The notes under the pieces are model-generated. The model ran no database searches. It was not told the origin of the DNA and saw only the letters and a list, made by a program, of their open reading frames with translations. Below, piece by piece: positions 1 through 8,866 of a DNA stretch of 38,686 nucleotides; positions within the stretch are counted from its first letter, which is position 1; each line of letters opens with the position of its first letter. Source of the stretch: Rhodobacteraceae bacterium LNNU 3342 (GTDB lineage Bacteria; Pseudomonadota; Alphaproteobacteria; Rhodobacterales; Rhodobacteraceae). The position numbers and the translations under genes are program-made. The stretch lies in assembly GCA_008711135.1 (NCBI GenBank), contig VUAW01000025.1, positions 1 through 38,686 of the forward strand, written 5' to 3'.

Positions 1-85
1 ATCAACGTCGCATTTCCAGCAACACACAGAAAAACAACAGGAAAAATAGAGAGGAGATGGCCAGAGAAGGCTAAGATCCGGCGAC

Positions 86-1069
86 TCAGGCGCGCACCAG
101 GGCCCCGGAGCGACTCGGCACATCCAGCCCCAGGGTCAGGGCAAACCAGGCAGCCGTTTCCTGAAGCCCTTCGGCCAGCGGAACTTTGGGCTCCCAGCCC
201 AGAATCGTCTTTGCGCGGGTGATGTCCGGGCGCCGCCGCTGCGGATCATCGGTCGGCAGAGGCCGGTATACGATGCGCGAGCGGGTGGGAATCATCTCCT
301 GAACCATCTTCGCCAGCTCGATCACCGTGAATTCTCCGGGATTCCCAAGGTTGATGGGCGTACCCGGGTTCTGGTCAATCTCCATCAAGGCGATCAGCCC
401 TGCCACGAGGTCGGATACGAAGCAGAACGACCGCGTTTGCGCTCCCCGACCGTAAACCGTCAGGGGGTCGCCCCTCAGGGCCTGCACCAGGAAGTTCGAT
501 ACGATCCGTCCATCATCCGGCTGCATGCGTGGGCCATAGGTGTTGAAGATCCGTGCAACCCGCACGTCGCCCTTGCCCGCCCGGAGCCAGTCGAAACACA
601 GCGTCTCCGCTGCGCGCTTGCCTTCGTCATAGCAGGCCCGGGGGCCGGTGCAGTTCACGTTGCCCCAGTAATCCTCGCTCTGCGGGTGACGCTCCGGATC
701 GCCATAAACCTCGCTGGTCGAAGCCTGCAGGAACCGCGCCCCATGCTGTGCCGCAAGGCGCATCAGGTTCCCGGTCCCGGATATGCAGGTCATCATCGTA
801 TGCACCGGATCGGCTTGATAGCGCGGCGGAGAGGCCGCGCAGGCCAGGTTGTAGACCCGGTCCAGCGGCAGGTCGATCTGCACCGGGTCGCAGATGTCCT
901 GCTCGATCAGCGTAAAGCCGGGATGATTGCGCAGCGGCCTCAGGTTCTGGCGCGACCCCGTCAGGAAACTGTCGATGCACACGACCCGGTGCCCCTGCGC
1001 CAGAAGCGCATCACAAAGATGGGAACCCACGAAGCCTGCGCCCCCGGCGACCAGGATGTTCAGTGCCAT
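86..1069 (-). CDS. uxs: UDP-glucuronate decarboxylase (UDP-xylose synthase)-like SDR
   Basis: An extended SDR that should convert UDP-glucuronate to UDP-xylose in the cytosol. It has the NAD site GGAGFVGSH near the N-terminus, then NLACAASPPRYQADPV, the block QASTSEVYGDPERHPQ, the catalytic YDEGK and FNTYGPRM. All of these are typical of the UXS family. An ATG 30 bases further upstream (1099) is possible, but the start at 1069 has a GGGAG ribosome site about 7 bases before it. The product is 327 aa, normal for the family. It is the last gene of the minus-strand sugar operon. Its substrate would be made by the UDP-glucose dehydrogenase in the divergent operon at 8867, so the two operons together can supply UDP-xylose. 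The family call is firm; the exact substrate is inferred. Confidence 0.85.
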   Translation of the reverse strand: MALNILVAGGAGFVGSHLCDALLAQGHRVVCIDSFLTGSRQNLRPLRNHPGFTLIEQDICDPVQIDLPLDRVYNLACAASPPRYQADPVHTMMTCISGTGNLMRLAAQHGARFLQASTSEVYGDPERHPQSEDYWGNVNCTGPRACYDEGKRAAETLCFDWLRAGKGDVRVARIFNTYGPRMQPDDGRIVSNFLVQALRGDPLTVYGRGAQTRSFCFVSDLVAGLIALMEIDQNPGTPINLGNPGEFTVIELAKMVQEMIPTRSRIVYRPLPTDDPQRRRPDITRAKTILGWEPKVPLAEGLQETAAWFALTLGLDVPSRSGALVRA

Positions 1070-1100
1070 CTCGTTTCTCCCTTGGATCGAATCCCGCATG

Positions 1101-2198
1101 TCAGGCCCCCGCCATGGATTGAACTTGCCGAGCAGTGGGCACGAGCGCGGCCAGAAGCTCCCGCGCCCGGGCTTGCCCGGTATGTTCCGCTGCGATGATC
1201 TTACCGGCGCAACCCGCGACTTCGTCGCGGCGCTCCGGGCTCAGCGTGGTCAGGATGGACACCACGTCGTTTGTACCCCGCGCGATCAGCACGGCCTCAT
1301 CCTCTGGCAGAAGCTCGTCAAGCCCGCGCCAGAAGTCGCTGATGATTGGCGTTCCACACGATGCTGCTTCGAATATGCGGACACTCGGGGACCAGCCAGC
1401 CTCCACCATGTCCGCCCGCGTCACGTTCAGGGTGAAGCGCTGCTGCCGGTAGAATTCGGCATGTTCCGCAGGTGGCAGATGCTCGATCCGCTCCACGTTC
1501 GCAGGCCAATCAATATCCGCGGGATATTGCGGCCCCGCCACGACGAACCGCATCTGCGGCAGGCGCCGCGCGGGCTCCAACAACAGTTCCTCGACCTTGG
1601 GCTGCCGATCGACGCTATAGGTGCCAAGGTACCCCAGGTCCCATTTCTTCGCGCTGTCCCCCGGCTGATAGCGTTCGGCGTCAACGGAACAATACAGCGC
1701 CTCCGCGCGGCGCGCCCCATGCTCCTGTTCCAGCCGGCGCAGCACATCCCCGCCGGAAAACGAGAAGTAGATGTCGAACAGCGGCACCTGCCGCCGCGCC
1801 AGATGCTTTTCCTCTGCCCGGCGCAGCAGGCTCATCGTGACCGGCGTATCGATGTCATAAAAACACAACCGCCGCGGCTCCAGCGCCGCCGCCGCATCGA
1901 TGACCTCGCGCCCCTCTGGCACATAAGAACCGATGATCACCGTTCCCGCCCCGCGGATCGTCTCCGGGTAGGTCGAGATCAACTCGTCCACGGAATTGTA
2001 GAGCGCAAGATCGCAGAAATCGGGGTTGGGCAGGTCGCGGTTGTCGGCATACCACGGCACGTCCCGTTCCAGGAACAGCACGCGCTTCCCCTCGGCCTTC
2101 AGCCCGCGCAGCAGGGCGCGATAGGTGGTCGCATGGCCGTTTCCCCAGGACGAGGACAGCGAAAGGCCGATAAAGACGATGTCATAGGCTTGCGTCAT
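1101..2198 (-). CDS. CgeB-like GT-B glycosyltransferase (copy 1)
   Basis: A 365-aa protein with the layout of the CgeB/DUF3880 type of GT-B glycosyltransferase. The N-terminal Rossmann-like part begins with YDIVFIGLSLSSSWGNGHAT. The C-terminal sugar-nucleotide part carries VRIFEAASCGTPIISDFW, where the conserved Glu and the CGTP turn normally hold the donor. It resembles the next two genes upstream in the operon over its whole length (same opening, 'NGxAT', and same 'R[IV]FEA' block), so the three look like diverged tandem duplicates. Its start overlaps the preceding gene by 4 bases, which suggests translational coupling. Donor, acceptor and product are unknown. It probably adds one sugar to the glycan built by this operon. 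Confidence 0.75.
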   Translation of the reverse strand: MTQAYDIVFIGLSLSSSWGNGHATTYRALLRGLKAEGKRVLFLERDVPWYADNRDLPNPDFCDLALYNSVDELISTYPETIRGAGTVIIGSYVPEGREVIDAAAALEPRRLCFYDIDTPVTMSLLRRAEEKHLARRQVPLFDIYFSFSGGDVLRRLEQEHGARRAEALYCSVDAERYQPGDSAKKWDLGYLGTYSVDRQPKVEELLLEPARRLPQMRFVVAGPQYPADIDWPANVERIEHLPPAEHAEFYRQQRFTLNVTRADMVEAGWSPSVRIFEAASCGTPIISDFWRGLDELLPEDEAVLIARGTNDVVSILTTLSPERRDEVAGCAGKIIAAEHTGQARARELLAALVPTARQVQSMAGA

Positions 2199-3286
2199 GT
2201 CGCCATCCCCGGGCCAAGCGCGAATTTGCGGAACAGCGCGTCCGCCTCGGCCGCGCGATGGTCATAGGTGTGTTCCCGCAATACGCGGTCGAGAGCACGT
2301 GCCCCGATCCGGGCAAACCCGCCCGGCTCCATCCCCGCCAGGTGATCGGCCACGTCTTGACCGTCCCGGGCCACAAGGATCTCCTCGTCCGGCTTCAGAA
2401 ACAGCTCGATCCCTTCCCAATAGTCGGTGATCAGGCAAGCCCCTGCCCCGGCAGCTTCGAACACGCGGGTCGCGGGGGAAAAGCCGACCTGCGCCATGCT
2501 GTCACGCGCCACGTTCAGAACCACCTTCGGCGTCGTGTTGAACGCGTTGTGGTCAGCCGTGCCCACATGACCCAGAACCCGGACGTTCTCCGGCATCGGA
2601 TAGTCATGCCAGCCCGACCCGCCCAGAATGAATCGCTTGTCACTCAGGCGCAGTGCGGGTTCCACAAAGAACTCGGCCACGCGCGCTTCCCGGTCGGGCA
2701 GGCGATTGCCAAGGAAGCCGAGATCCGCAGCAAAACGATCCTCGGGCGGAACTGGGAAATGCGTCGATGGGTCAAGCGCGTTGTAGATCGGCACGCATTC
2801 CGCCGCCCCGAACGATCGGTAGGCCGAAACCACCGGCTCGCCGCCACCATAGGTCAGAACCATGTCCAGCCGCCGCAGTGCCGCACGCAGCGGATGATCC
2901 GGCTGCGCCCGCAACTCTGCCAGCGTTGCCGGCGCATCCACGTCCCAGAACACCCGAAGCGCCCCCGGCCGTGCCGCGTCCAGCAACGTTTCCAGCAGCA
3001 GATTATCCTCGAACCCGACGCCGCTGGCCTTGACGACGATGTCAGCCTCGCGGGCCGCCGCAGCCGCCTGTTTCAGCGCAGGAACCGTGCCCTCATACAC
3101 CACGACCTTGCACCATTCGGGCGGATCAATGTCGCGGTTCTTCTGCCGGTCGTAAACATCCGGCTCATAGAACGTGATGTCATAGCCCCGTGCAGCCAGC
3201 GCCCGCAGCAGCCCCCGGTAATAGGTAGCCGCCCCATTCCAGTAGGATGACAAAAGGCTCGACCCGTAAAAGGCGATCTTCTTCAT
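2195..3286 (-). CDS. CgeB-like GT-B glycosyltransferase (copy 2)
   Basis: A 363-aa relative of its two neighbours. It opens with MKKIAFYGSSLLSSYWNGAA and has the C-terminal donor-site block TRVFEAAGAGACLITDYWEG followed by LFLKPDEEILVARDG, a close counterpart of copy 1. No signal peptide or membrane segment is visible, so it should act at the cytosolic face. It overlaps genes on both sides by 4 bases (2195-2198 and 3283-3286). The family assignment rests on the fold signature and the RVFEA motif; the transferred sugar cannot be read from the sequence. Three neighbouring copies in one operon suggest successive additions of different or differently linked sugars. Confidence 0.75.
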   Translation of the reverse strand: MKKIAFYGSSLLSSYWNGAATYYRGLLRALAARGYDITFYEPDVYDRQKNRDIDPPEWCKVVVYEGTVPALKQAAAAAREADIVVKASGVGFEDNLLLETLLDAARPGALRVFWDVDAPATLAELRAQPDHPLRAALRRLDMVLTYGGGEPVVSAYRSFGAAECVPIYNALDPSTHFPVPPEDRFAADLGFLGNRLPDREARVAEFFVEPALRLSDKRFILGGSGWHDYPMPENVRVLGHVGTADHNAFNTTPKVVLNVARDSMAQVGFSPATRVFEAAGAGACLITDYWEGIELFLKPDEEILVARDGQDVADHLAGMEPGGFARIGARALDRVLREHTYDHRAAEADALFRKFALGPGMAT

Positions 3287-4389
3287 ACTGCAGGCTCCCC
3301 AACCGTCGCGCCTATGGTCTCGAGCACGTCCAGCAGCTCATCCACACGGTGGCGGCAGGTGTGCCGCGCGCGGATCGTCTCCAACCCCGCCTGTGCCAGC
3401 TCTTTGCGCGCCGCTTGGTCATTGGCCAGCAGGCGCATCTGCTTCTCCATCTCTGCCCCGTCCAATGCGGTGAGGTAGTCACCCGGACGGAACAACCCCT
3501 CCGCGTCGTCCCAAGGGGCACAGATCAGCGGGATGCCGCAGGCAAGCGCCTCGAACACCCTGATCGTGGGGATTCCCGGCAACATCTCCACGTAAGGGCG
3601 GCGCGGCACATGGACGGTCATGCGATGGCGGGCAAAGGTTTCCGGCACCCGCGCGTTGGCGATTGAACCGCCATAGCTGATCCCCGCCGCCTCCAGCGCC
3701 TCCAGCGCCTCTTGCGGATAGCGCACACCGCGCACACAGGCCTTCAACCCCAGCCGATGCACCGGATCTATCAGGAACTCGTGCAACTCCGCGCTGCGTT
3801 CGCCGTCACCCCAGTTGCCGATCCAGATGAGATCCGCCTCTGGCGCCACACTCGGCATTGGGCGGAACAAGGTGTCATCCGCCGCCTCGTGCCATGTAAA
3901 GACCCGCCGCCCCCAGCCTGTCGCTAGATACCGCTCGCGCAGCGCCTCTCCAAAGGCCAGAATGGCGTCATACCCCGACAGGTCAAGCCCGCCGATCTCG
4001 CCAGCCGCGCTGACGGCCCGGTGGTGGGTATCATGGAACAAAAGCGTGAAGCGCCCGCCGGCCATCCGGGCGCGCCCGATCCGGGCCACAAGCTCCGGAT
4101 CAGTCCATTCATGCACGACAACAATGTCCGCAGCTTCCAGCGCCGCCTCATGATCGAAGTCGGCATCATAGATATCGGCGCGCAGTTCCGGGAAGATGGT
4201 CGTGAACTCGTCCAGCGCCCCGCGCCCGCGATCCTTCACAAGGTTCTCGCGGCTCCAGGAGTCCTTGGGCTCAAGCGAACGGACATCATGGTCCCGACGG
4301 ATCAGGTCGCGCATGATCCCGCGCAGGAAATGCGCGTTGCCATGGTTCCAATCCGATATCAGCGAGTGGGTGTAGAAAAGAAACCGCAT
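3283..4389 (-). CDS. CgeB-like GT-B glycosyltransferase (copy 3)
   Basis: A 368-aa member of the same trio. It begins MRFLFYTHSLISDWNHGNAH and keeps the C-terminal block IRVFEALACGIPLICAPWDD and the following LFRPGDYL. It is the most diverged of the three in the first half, where it has a VVVHEWTDPELV segment and a LLFHDTHHR segment. A 3-base gap separates it from the GT4 gene upstream, and its stop overlaps the start of copy 2, so it belongs to one transcript with them. No export signal is seen. The glycosyltransferase role is a family-level inference; specificity is unknown. Confidence 0.72.
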   Translation of the reverse strand: MRFLFYTHSLISDWNHGNAHFLRGIMRDLIRRDHDVRSLEPKDSWSRENLVKDRGRGALDEFTTIFPELRADIYDADFDHEAALEAADIVVVHEWTDPELVARIGRARMAGGRFTLLFHDTHHRAVSAAGEIGGLDLSGYDAILAFGEALRERYLATGWGRRVFTWHEAADDTLFRPMPSVAPEADLIWIGNWGDGERSAELHEFLIDPVHRLGLKACVRGVRYPQEALEALEAAGISYGGSIANARVPETFARHRMTVHVPRRPYVEMLPGIPTIRVFEALACGIPLICAPWDDAEGLFRPGDYLTALDGAEMEKQMRLLANDQAARKELAQAGLETIRARHTCRHRVDELLDVLETIGATVGEPAV

Positions 4390-4392
4390 GTT

Positions 4393-5520
4393 CTATCTTT
4401 CCGAGGGCAACGCAGCCATGGCGCAAAGATCACCATAGATGCGCAGCATGGCCTCTGTTTGCGCTTCTGGACGGTAGAGGGCCGCCCGTTCACGCGCGGC
4501 GGCGCCCATCTGCGCCCGCAACGCAGGATCGGCGACCAGCCGGTTTACCGCTGCCGCCAGGGCTATAGGATCGGCCGGATCGAAGAAGATGGCCGCGCCG
4601 CCCCAAAGCTCCCGGTAGGTCGGGATGTCGGCCAGCACCAGCGGCAGCGCGCTCCGGGCCGCTTCCAGCGCCGCAAGTCCAAAGGGCTCGTAGATCGACG
4701 GCGACACGAAGATCCCCGCGCGCGACATCAGCCCCACCGTCTCGGCAAAGCTCAGCTCGCCCCGATGGTCGGCGTTGCGCAGTTCGACCACGTCACCGCG
4801 CGGCGACCGGTTGGCCCCCGCCATCACCAGCGGCCAGTCGAACGCCCCCGCGGCGTCATCCAGAACGTGCCCGTTCTTACCCTCATCCCACCAACGCCCT
4901 GCGGCCAGCACAAACGGCTCGCCGCTCGTGTACCGCTCGCTCAACCGCGACCCGTTGTAGACGACGTGCATGCCGCGGATCGGGCCATAGCACCGTTCGA
5001 GCAGCGCCGCCTGGCTGCGGGAGGGCGCGACCGAAACATCCGCCGCCGCAAAGCCTTCAAGGTTGCGCCGCGCCTGCCATTCCCAACTGCGGGGCACGCC
5101 GGCGTCACGCACCGCCGCGAACCAGCTCACCACGCAGGAATGCGAAACGACAACCACCGGCACCGGCACCTTCAGCCCCACGGCCTGTGACGGCAGGTTC
5201 AGATGCACAAGGTCAATGCCATGCTTTTCGACAAGCCCTGAAATCACCTCTGGCACCGCGTCCAGCCCGGCCTCCTCGTCCAGCATCCAGTCCAGCGGTG
5301 CGTGGCACCATTCCAGCACGCCCAAAGCCTCAGCCTCGGCCCGCCGCTCTTGGCTGGGCTCGGGGCCGAAACCGGCAAAGACCAGTTCCATCCCCGCGGC
5401 CCGCAGCCCAACCGCAAGATCCATCGCATAGCGCCAGACACCACCGACCGCGTCCACGGTCATCAGCAGTCTCAGCCCCGCCATGTCATAGCTTTTCCTG
5501 AAGGGCGTGGCGCTGTTCAT
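4393..5520 (-). CDS. GT4-type glycosyltransferase
   Basis: A 375-aa GT-B transferase of family GT4. It shows an N-terminal domain with DAVGGVWRYAMDLA, a middle SHSCVV and VYNGS, and the donor-binding motif SPSIYEPFGLAALEAARS with the E-x7-E spacing typical of GT4 retaining enzymes. The start at 5520 was chosen because its ATG overlaps the upstream stop (ATGA); the reading frame is open further upstream, but that would run into the fusion gene. It is the fourth transferase of the operon and, unlike the other three, is a standard GT4. Nothing identifies the sugar it transfers. Confidence 0.85.
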   Translation of the reverse strand: MNSATPFRKSYDMAGLRLLMTVDAVGGVWRYAMDLAVGLRAAGMELVFAGFGPEPSQERRAEAEALGVLEWCHAPLDWMLDEEAGLDAVPEVISGLVEKHGIDLVHLNLPSQAVGLKVPVPVVVVSHSCVVSWFAAVRDAGVPRSWEWQARRNLEGFAAADVSVAPSRSQAALLERCYGPIRGMHVVYNGSRLSERYTSGEPFVLAAGRWWDEGKNGHVLDDAAGAFDWPLVMAGANRSPRGDVVELRNADHRGELSFAETVGLMSRAGIFVSPSIYEPFGLAALEAARSALPLVLADIPTYRELWGGAAIFFDPADPIALAAAVNRLVADPALRAQMGAAARERAALYRPEAQTEAMLRIYGDLCAMAALPSER

Positions 5521-7547
5521 GCGTGCAGCCTCCTCTTCTCGGCCGCCACCCCGGCGGGACCGGCGCGATGCTCCGCCAGCCACTCCGCCAGCTGGCGCAG
5601 CCCGTCGCGCCAGTGAATACGGGCCTTCCAGCCGGTTTCGTCCTGCAGGCGCCGCGTGTCCGCAACGAAATAAAGCTGATCGCCCGCCCGCCAGTCGGAA
5701 TAGCTGACATCGATCGGTCGGCCGGTGATCCGTTCGATCTCGCGCAGCACGGCCTGCAGGCTGACTGCGTTCATCGGCCCGCCGCCAAGGTTGAAGACCC
5801 GGTGCTGCAACCGATGCGCATTGTCATGCAGTACGCGGTAAGCCGCCACGGCATCATCCACATGCAGGATGTCCCGCACCTGCCGCCCATCGCCGTAGAT
5901 CGAGATCGGGTTGCCCTTCAGCGCCTGGATCAGGAAATGTGCCACCCAGCCCTGATCTTCGGTGCCAAACTGGCGCGGGCCATAGATGCAGCTCATCCGC
6001 AGCACCGCCGCCGGAAGGCCGCGCGTCTTGGCATAATCCAGCACATACTGGTCCGCGACCCCTTTGGAACAGCCATAAGGCGTGCAGAACTCCAGCGGCC
6101 GGCTTTCGCCCACACCCGCAGCACGGATGTCGGGATCACCGGGAACATAACGGTCGTTCGACCCCACCATCTCCAGGTCTTCCAGCGCGCCATAGACCTT
6201 GTTGGTGCTGGCAAAAATCACCGGCGTCTGCCGCCCGGTCAGGCGCACCGCCTCCAGCACGTTCAGGGTTCCGCGGGCGTTTACCTCGAAGTCGGATACC
6301 GGATGCTCAAGGCTTGTCGTCACAGCCGTCTGTGCCGCCAGATGGAATACCGCCGAGGCATCCTTGACCACCGCGGCCAGCGTCGGTTCATCCCGCAGGT
6401 CGGCAAGCACGGCATGTACGCGGTCGCCGTGGCGCTCGTTCAGCCAGTGCAGGTTCTCGTCCACGCCCGGCCGGCTGAGGTTGTCGAGGATGATGACCTC
6501 CTGCCCCTCGGCCAGATAGCTTTCGGCAAGGTTCGACCCGATGAAGCCGCTGCCCCCGGTAATCACCACGGGCTGCTGCGCGCGGGCGATGTGCGGCACC
6601 GCAAGCTGCGTCGCTTCCGTCAGGCGCGACAGCCCGCCCGACATCAGAAGCCGCGCCAGCAGCTTGGGCTGATTGCCGGAATCGACGGCTCCAAGGTGAT
6701 AGTGCCGCGGGTCGAACCACAGCCCTTCCTGCACCGCCACATCCGGCGCCAGATCACGCCAAGCGTACCAGTACATCCGGTCCGCAGGCACCTGCAGCGC
6801 CGAAACAAACCGCCGTGCCTGCTCCATCTCGTCCCGGCGCCAGGTGGAATAGCCGGTCTCGGTGATCCAGAGCTCATTCTTCGGGTTGTGCCGGTCCAGC
6901 ACTGCGCGCATCTCGCCCAGATGCAGGTCCCACCCGCCCCAAGTGGCTTCCTCGCTGTCCCAGGTCCCGGGGAACCCGTGGAAGCCCACGGCGGCCACCT
7001 CGTTCAGGATCCCGCGCTCGCCCATCATGTCGAGCCACAGCGGATCGAACGGGCATGGCCCGCCGAGCACGGCCTTCCAGCCCCGCTGCCGAACCCAATA
7101 GGCCGCGCCTCCCACCATCTCGCAGAACAGGTCAAAGTTCGGGTCTTCGCGCCAGTCCCAGTCCAGCAGGTTGTTCGGCTCGTTCCAGAGCTCGACGTAT
7201 TCGAAGTGCTGGCCGTGGCGGGTCAGGATGTGATCGATGAAATCCGCATAGGCCTTCAGGTCATGCGGCGCCCCATTGCACTTGCCGTTCCGCGACATTG
7301 ATGGCGGGGTGTAATGCACACAGGGCAGCACATCGAAATGAGCCCCCAGCTTTGGCAAAAGCCAGTCGAACCATTCCGCGCCACCCGGCGTCAGGTATTC
7401 CGCCCAGGAAAGATGCGTGCGCAGATAGGTCGCGCCCGATGCGATCAGCCCGGGCAGCGTCTCCTCGGTACGCTCGTATTCACCAGGACGGAACCATTCG
7501 ACAAAGCCGTAGTGGGGATTGCGGCCCAGGGTCGGCCGATCACTCAT
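5517..7547 (-). CDS. Fusion: glycoside-hydrolase-like TIM barrel + CDP-paratose-2-epimerase-like SDR
   Basis: A 676-aa two-domain protein. Residues 1-315 look like a clan GH-A glycosidase: ELWNEPNN holds a candidate acid/base Glu (about residue 123) and ELWITETGYS a candidate nucleophile Glu (about 230), a spacing usual for the clan. No signal peptide is present, so the domain should be cytosolic. Residues 326-676 are an extended SDR with TGGSGFIGSN (about 330), ASTNKVYG, TPYGCSKGVADQYVLDYA and RQFGTEDQGWV. These motifs closely follow CDP-paratose (tyvelose) 2-epimerase. The linker is about 10 residues, and the frame is uninterrupted across the junction. The ORF overlaps both neighbours by 4 bases. 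A combined hydrolase and epimerase could release or trim a sugar and handle a nucleotide sugar in one step, but this is inference. The barrel could also be a non-catalytic or transglycosidase domain. Confidence 0.82.
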   Translation of the reverse strand: MSDRPTLGRNPHYGFVEWFRPGEYERTEETLPGLIASGATYLRTHLSWAEYLTPGGAEWFDWLLPKLGAHFDVLPCVHYTPPSMSRNGKCNGAPHDLKAYADFIDHILTRHGQHFEYVELWNEPNNLLDWDWREDPNFDLFCEMVGGAAYWVRQRGWKAVLGGPCPFDPLWLDMMGERGILNEVAAVGFHGFPGTWDSEEATWGGWDLHLGEMRAVLDRHNPKNELWITETGYSTWRRDEMEQARRFVSALQVPADRMYWYAWRDLAPDVAVQEGLWFDPRHYHLGAVDSGNQPKLLARLLMSGGLSRLTEATQLAVPHIARAQQPVVITGGSGFIGSNLAESYLAEGQEVIILDNLSRPGVDENLHWLNERHGDRVHAVLADLRDEPTLAAVVKDASAVFHLAAQTAVTTSLEHPVSDFEVNARGTLNVLEAVRLTGRQTPVIFASTNKVYGALEDLEMVGSNDRYVPGDPDIRAAGVGESRPLEFCTPYGCSKGVADQYVLDYAKTRGLPAAVLRMSCIYGPRQFGTEDQGWVAHFLIQALKGNPISIYGDGRQVRDILHVDDAVAAYRVLHDNAHRLQHRVFNLGGGPMNAVSLQAVLREIERITGRPIDVSYSDWRAGDQLYFVADTRRLQDETGWKARIHWRDGLRQLAEWLAEHRAGPAGVAAEKRRLHA

Positions 7548-8650
7548 GATACCAGACCCCGCTCCTCAAGCTGCCGCCTCATCTCGGCGCCGCGGTCAAT
7601 GACGGTCATGCCGCGCACCCACTGCACGAATTCATCCAGTGAATCCTCCAGCCGGAACTGCGGCTCGAACCCTAGCAAGTCACGGGCGCGGCTGATGTCA
7701 GCAAAGCAGTTGCGGATATCCCCCGACCGGGCGCGGTTCAGGATCTCGGGCTCGATCTCCGGCACGCCCATGGCCTGGGCCAGCAACCGCGCCACCTGCG
7801 CGATCGTGTAGGCGTTGCCCGACCCGATGTTGATCACCTGCCCGGCGGCCTCCTCGCGCTCCAGCGCAAGGCGGAAGGCGCGGGCTACGTCGCGCACATG
7901 CACGAAGTCCCGGCGCTGCTCGCCATCTTCAAAGATCGTCGGTGCCTGCCCGTTGGCTAGGCGAGATGCGAAATTCGCCAGCACCCCAGTATAGGGGTTG
8001 GACAGCGCCTGTCCGGCTCCGAACACGTTGAACAGCCGCAGCGCTACGGTGTCGACACCATAGGCTTCGCCCCAGATCAGCACGGCGCGTTCCTGGAAAT
8101 ACTTGGTCAGCGCATAGATCGAGGCCAGATCGACCGGCTTCGATTCATCCGTCGCAACGGCCGTCAGCTCGCCCCCATCCGGAGCCACCGGATTCCAGTT
8201 CCCCGCGCGCACATCGGCATTATTGCGGCGCACCGCGTTCAGCCGCTCGCCGCTTTGGGTCTCATAAAGCCCTTCACCATAAACGCTCATGGAAGAGGCG
8301 ACGACCACCTTGCGGATCGGCAGGCCCGCCATCGCTTCCAGCAGAACGGCGGTGGCCAGATCATTGCCGCCGACATAGCGCGCGATCTCGTACATCGACT
8401 GGCCCACGCCCACCTCGGCGGCCAGATGCACGACGTTGTCCACGTCCCGCAATGCACGGCGCACAAGGTCACTGTCCCGCACGTCGCCACGGATCACCTC
8501 CGCCCCTTCAGGCGCCTCACCCTCGGCCCCCTCGTGCACCTGCTCGACGAACGAGTCGATGATGCGCACCTCGTGGCCGTTGGCAAGCAGATCCTCCGCG
8601 ACGTGGCGGCCGATGAAGCCGCAGCCTCCGGTTACGAGTGTTGTAGGCAT
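7544..8650 (-). CDS. dTDP-L-rhamnose 4-epimerase-like SDR
   Basis: The first gene of the minus-strand sugar operon, 368 aa. It has the NAD site TGGCGFIGRH, then HLAAEVGVGQSMYEIARYVG, ASSMSVYGEGLY, the catalytic YALTK and LFNVFGAGQ. The VGVGQSMYEI block is characteristic of dTDP-L-rhamnose 4-epimerase and close relatives, which make nucleotide 6-deoxy-talose; UDP-glucose 4-epimerases differ here. A GGAAC-N17-GTT promoter lies at 8688-8712, 38 bases before the start. No dTDP-rhamnose synthesis genes (rmlABCD) lie in the window, so the true substrate may be another nucleotide sugar. The SDR fold is certain; the substrate is tentative. Confidence 0.8.
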   Translation of the reverse strand: MPTTLVTGGCGFIGRHVAEDLLANGHEVRIIDSFVEQVHEGAEGEAPEGAEVIRGDVRDSDLVRRALRDVDNVVHLAAEVGVGQSMYEIARYVGGNDLATAVLLEAMAGLPIRKVVVASSMSVYGEGLYETQSGERLNAVRRNNADVRAGNWNPVAPDGGELTAVATDESKPVDLASIYALTKYFQERAVLIWGEAYGVDTVALRLFNVFGAGQALSNPYTGVLANFASRLANGQAPTIFEDGEQRRDFVHVRDVARAFRLALEREEAAGQVINIGSGNAYTIAQVARLLAQAMGVPEIEPEILNRARSGDIRNCFADISRARDLLGFEPQFRLEDSLDEFVQWVRGMTVIDRGAEMRRQLEERGLVS

Positions 8651-8687
8651 TTCGTGTCCCTGTTCGCTCGGATGTTGATGAAGGTCG

Positions 8688-8712
8688 AACCCACGTCGCG
8701 GGCAAATGTTCC
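8688..8712 (-). promoter_or_regulatory. EcfG-type promoter of the minus-strand sugar operon
   Basis: Reading the minus strand, GGAAC (8712-8708) is followed after 17 bases by GTT (8690-8688), the EcfG general-stress consensus. The distance to the ATG at 8650 is 38 bases. It is divergent from a second such site at 8792-8816. Confidence 0.65.
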
Positions 8713-8791
8713 ATGTGAATTCGGGGGATGCGCGGAAACCTTCTTCTTTGTCTTCATCAGCAACTTCCCGCGCACAACTACATCTTCATCC

Positions 8792-8816
8792 GGAACCATG
8801 CCTGCCGACGCGTGTT
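8792..8816 (+). promoter_or_regulatory. EcfG-type promoter of the ugd operon
   Basis: GGAAC at 8792-8796, 17 bases, then GTT at 8814-8816 (TGTT). It is 51 bases before the ugd start, the longest such distance among the thirteen sites. Together with 8688-8712 it makes a divergent pair that would switch on both sugar operons at once. Confidence 0.6.
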
Positions 8817-8866
8817 GGGCCCCAATACCGGCACCCGCCGGACCGCCACAGCAAAGGGAGATTGCC

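Noticed and set aside
1-85. Short A-rich stretch at the left edge with GAGGAG followed by ATG
   Set aside because: The resulting frame is five codons long and the ribosome site touches the ATG. No promoter or hairpin was recognised; it may be the 3' end region of the sugar operon.
2258-3250. 330-aa plus-strand open frame opposite a glycosyltransferase
   Set aside because: Shadow frame produced by high GC in third positions; no start signal.
4021-5190. 389-aa plus-strand open frame opposite the GT4 gene
   Set aside because: Antisense shadow with no motif; the minus strand has clear family signatures throughout.
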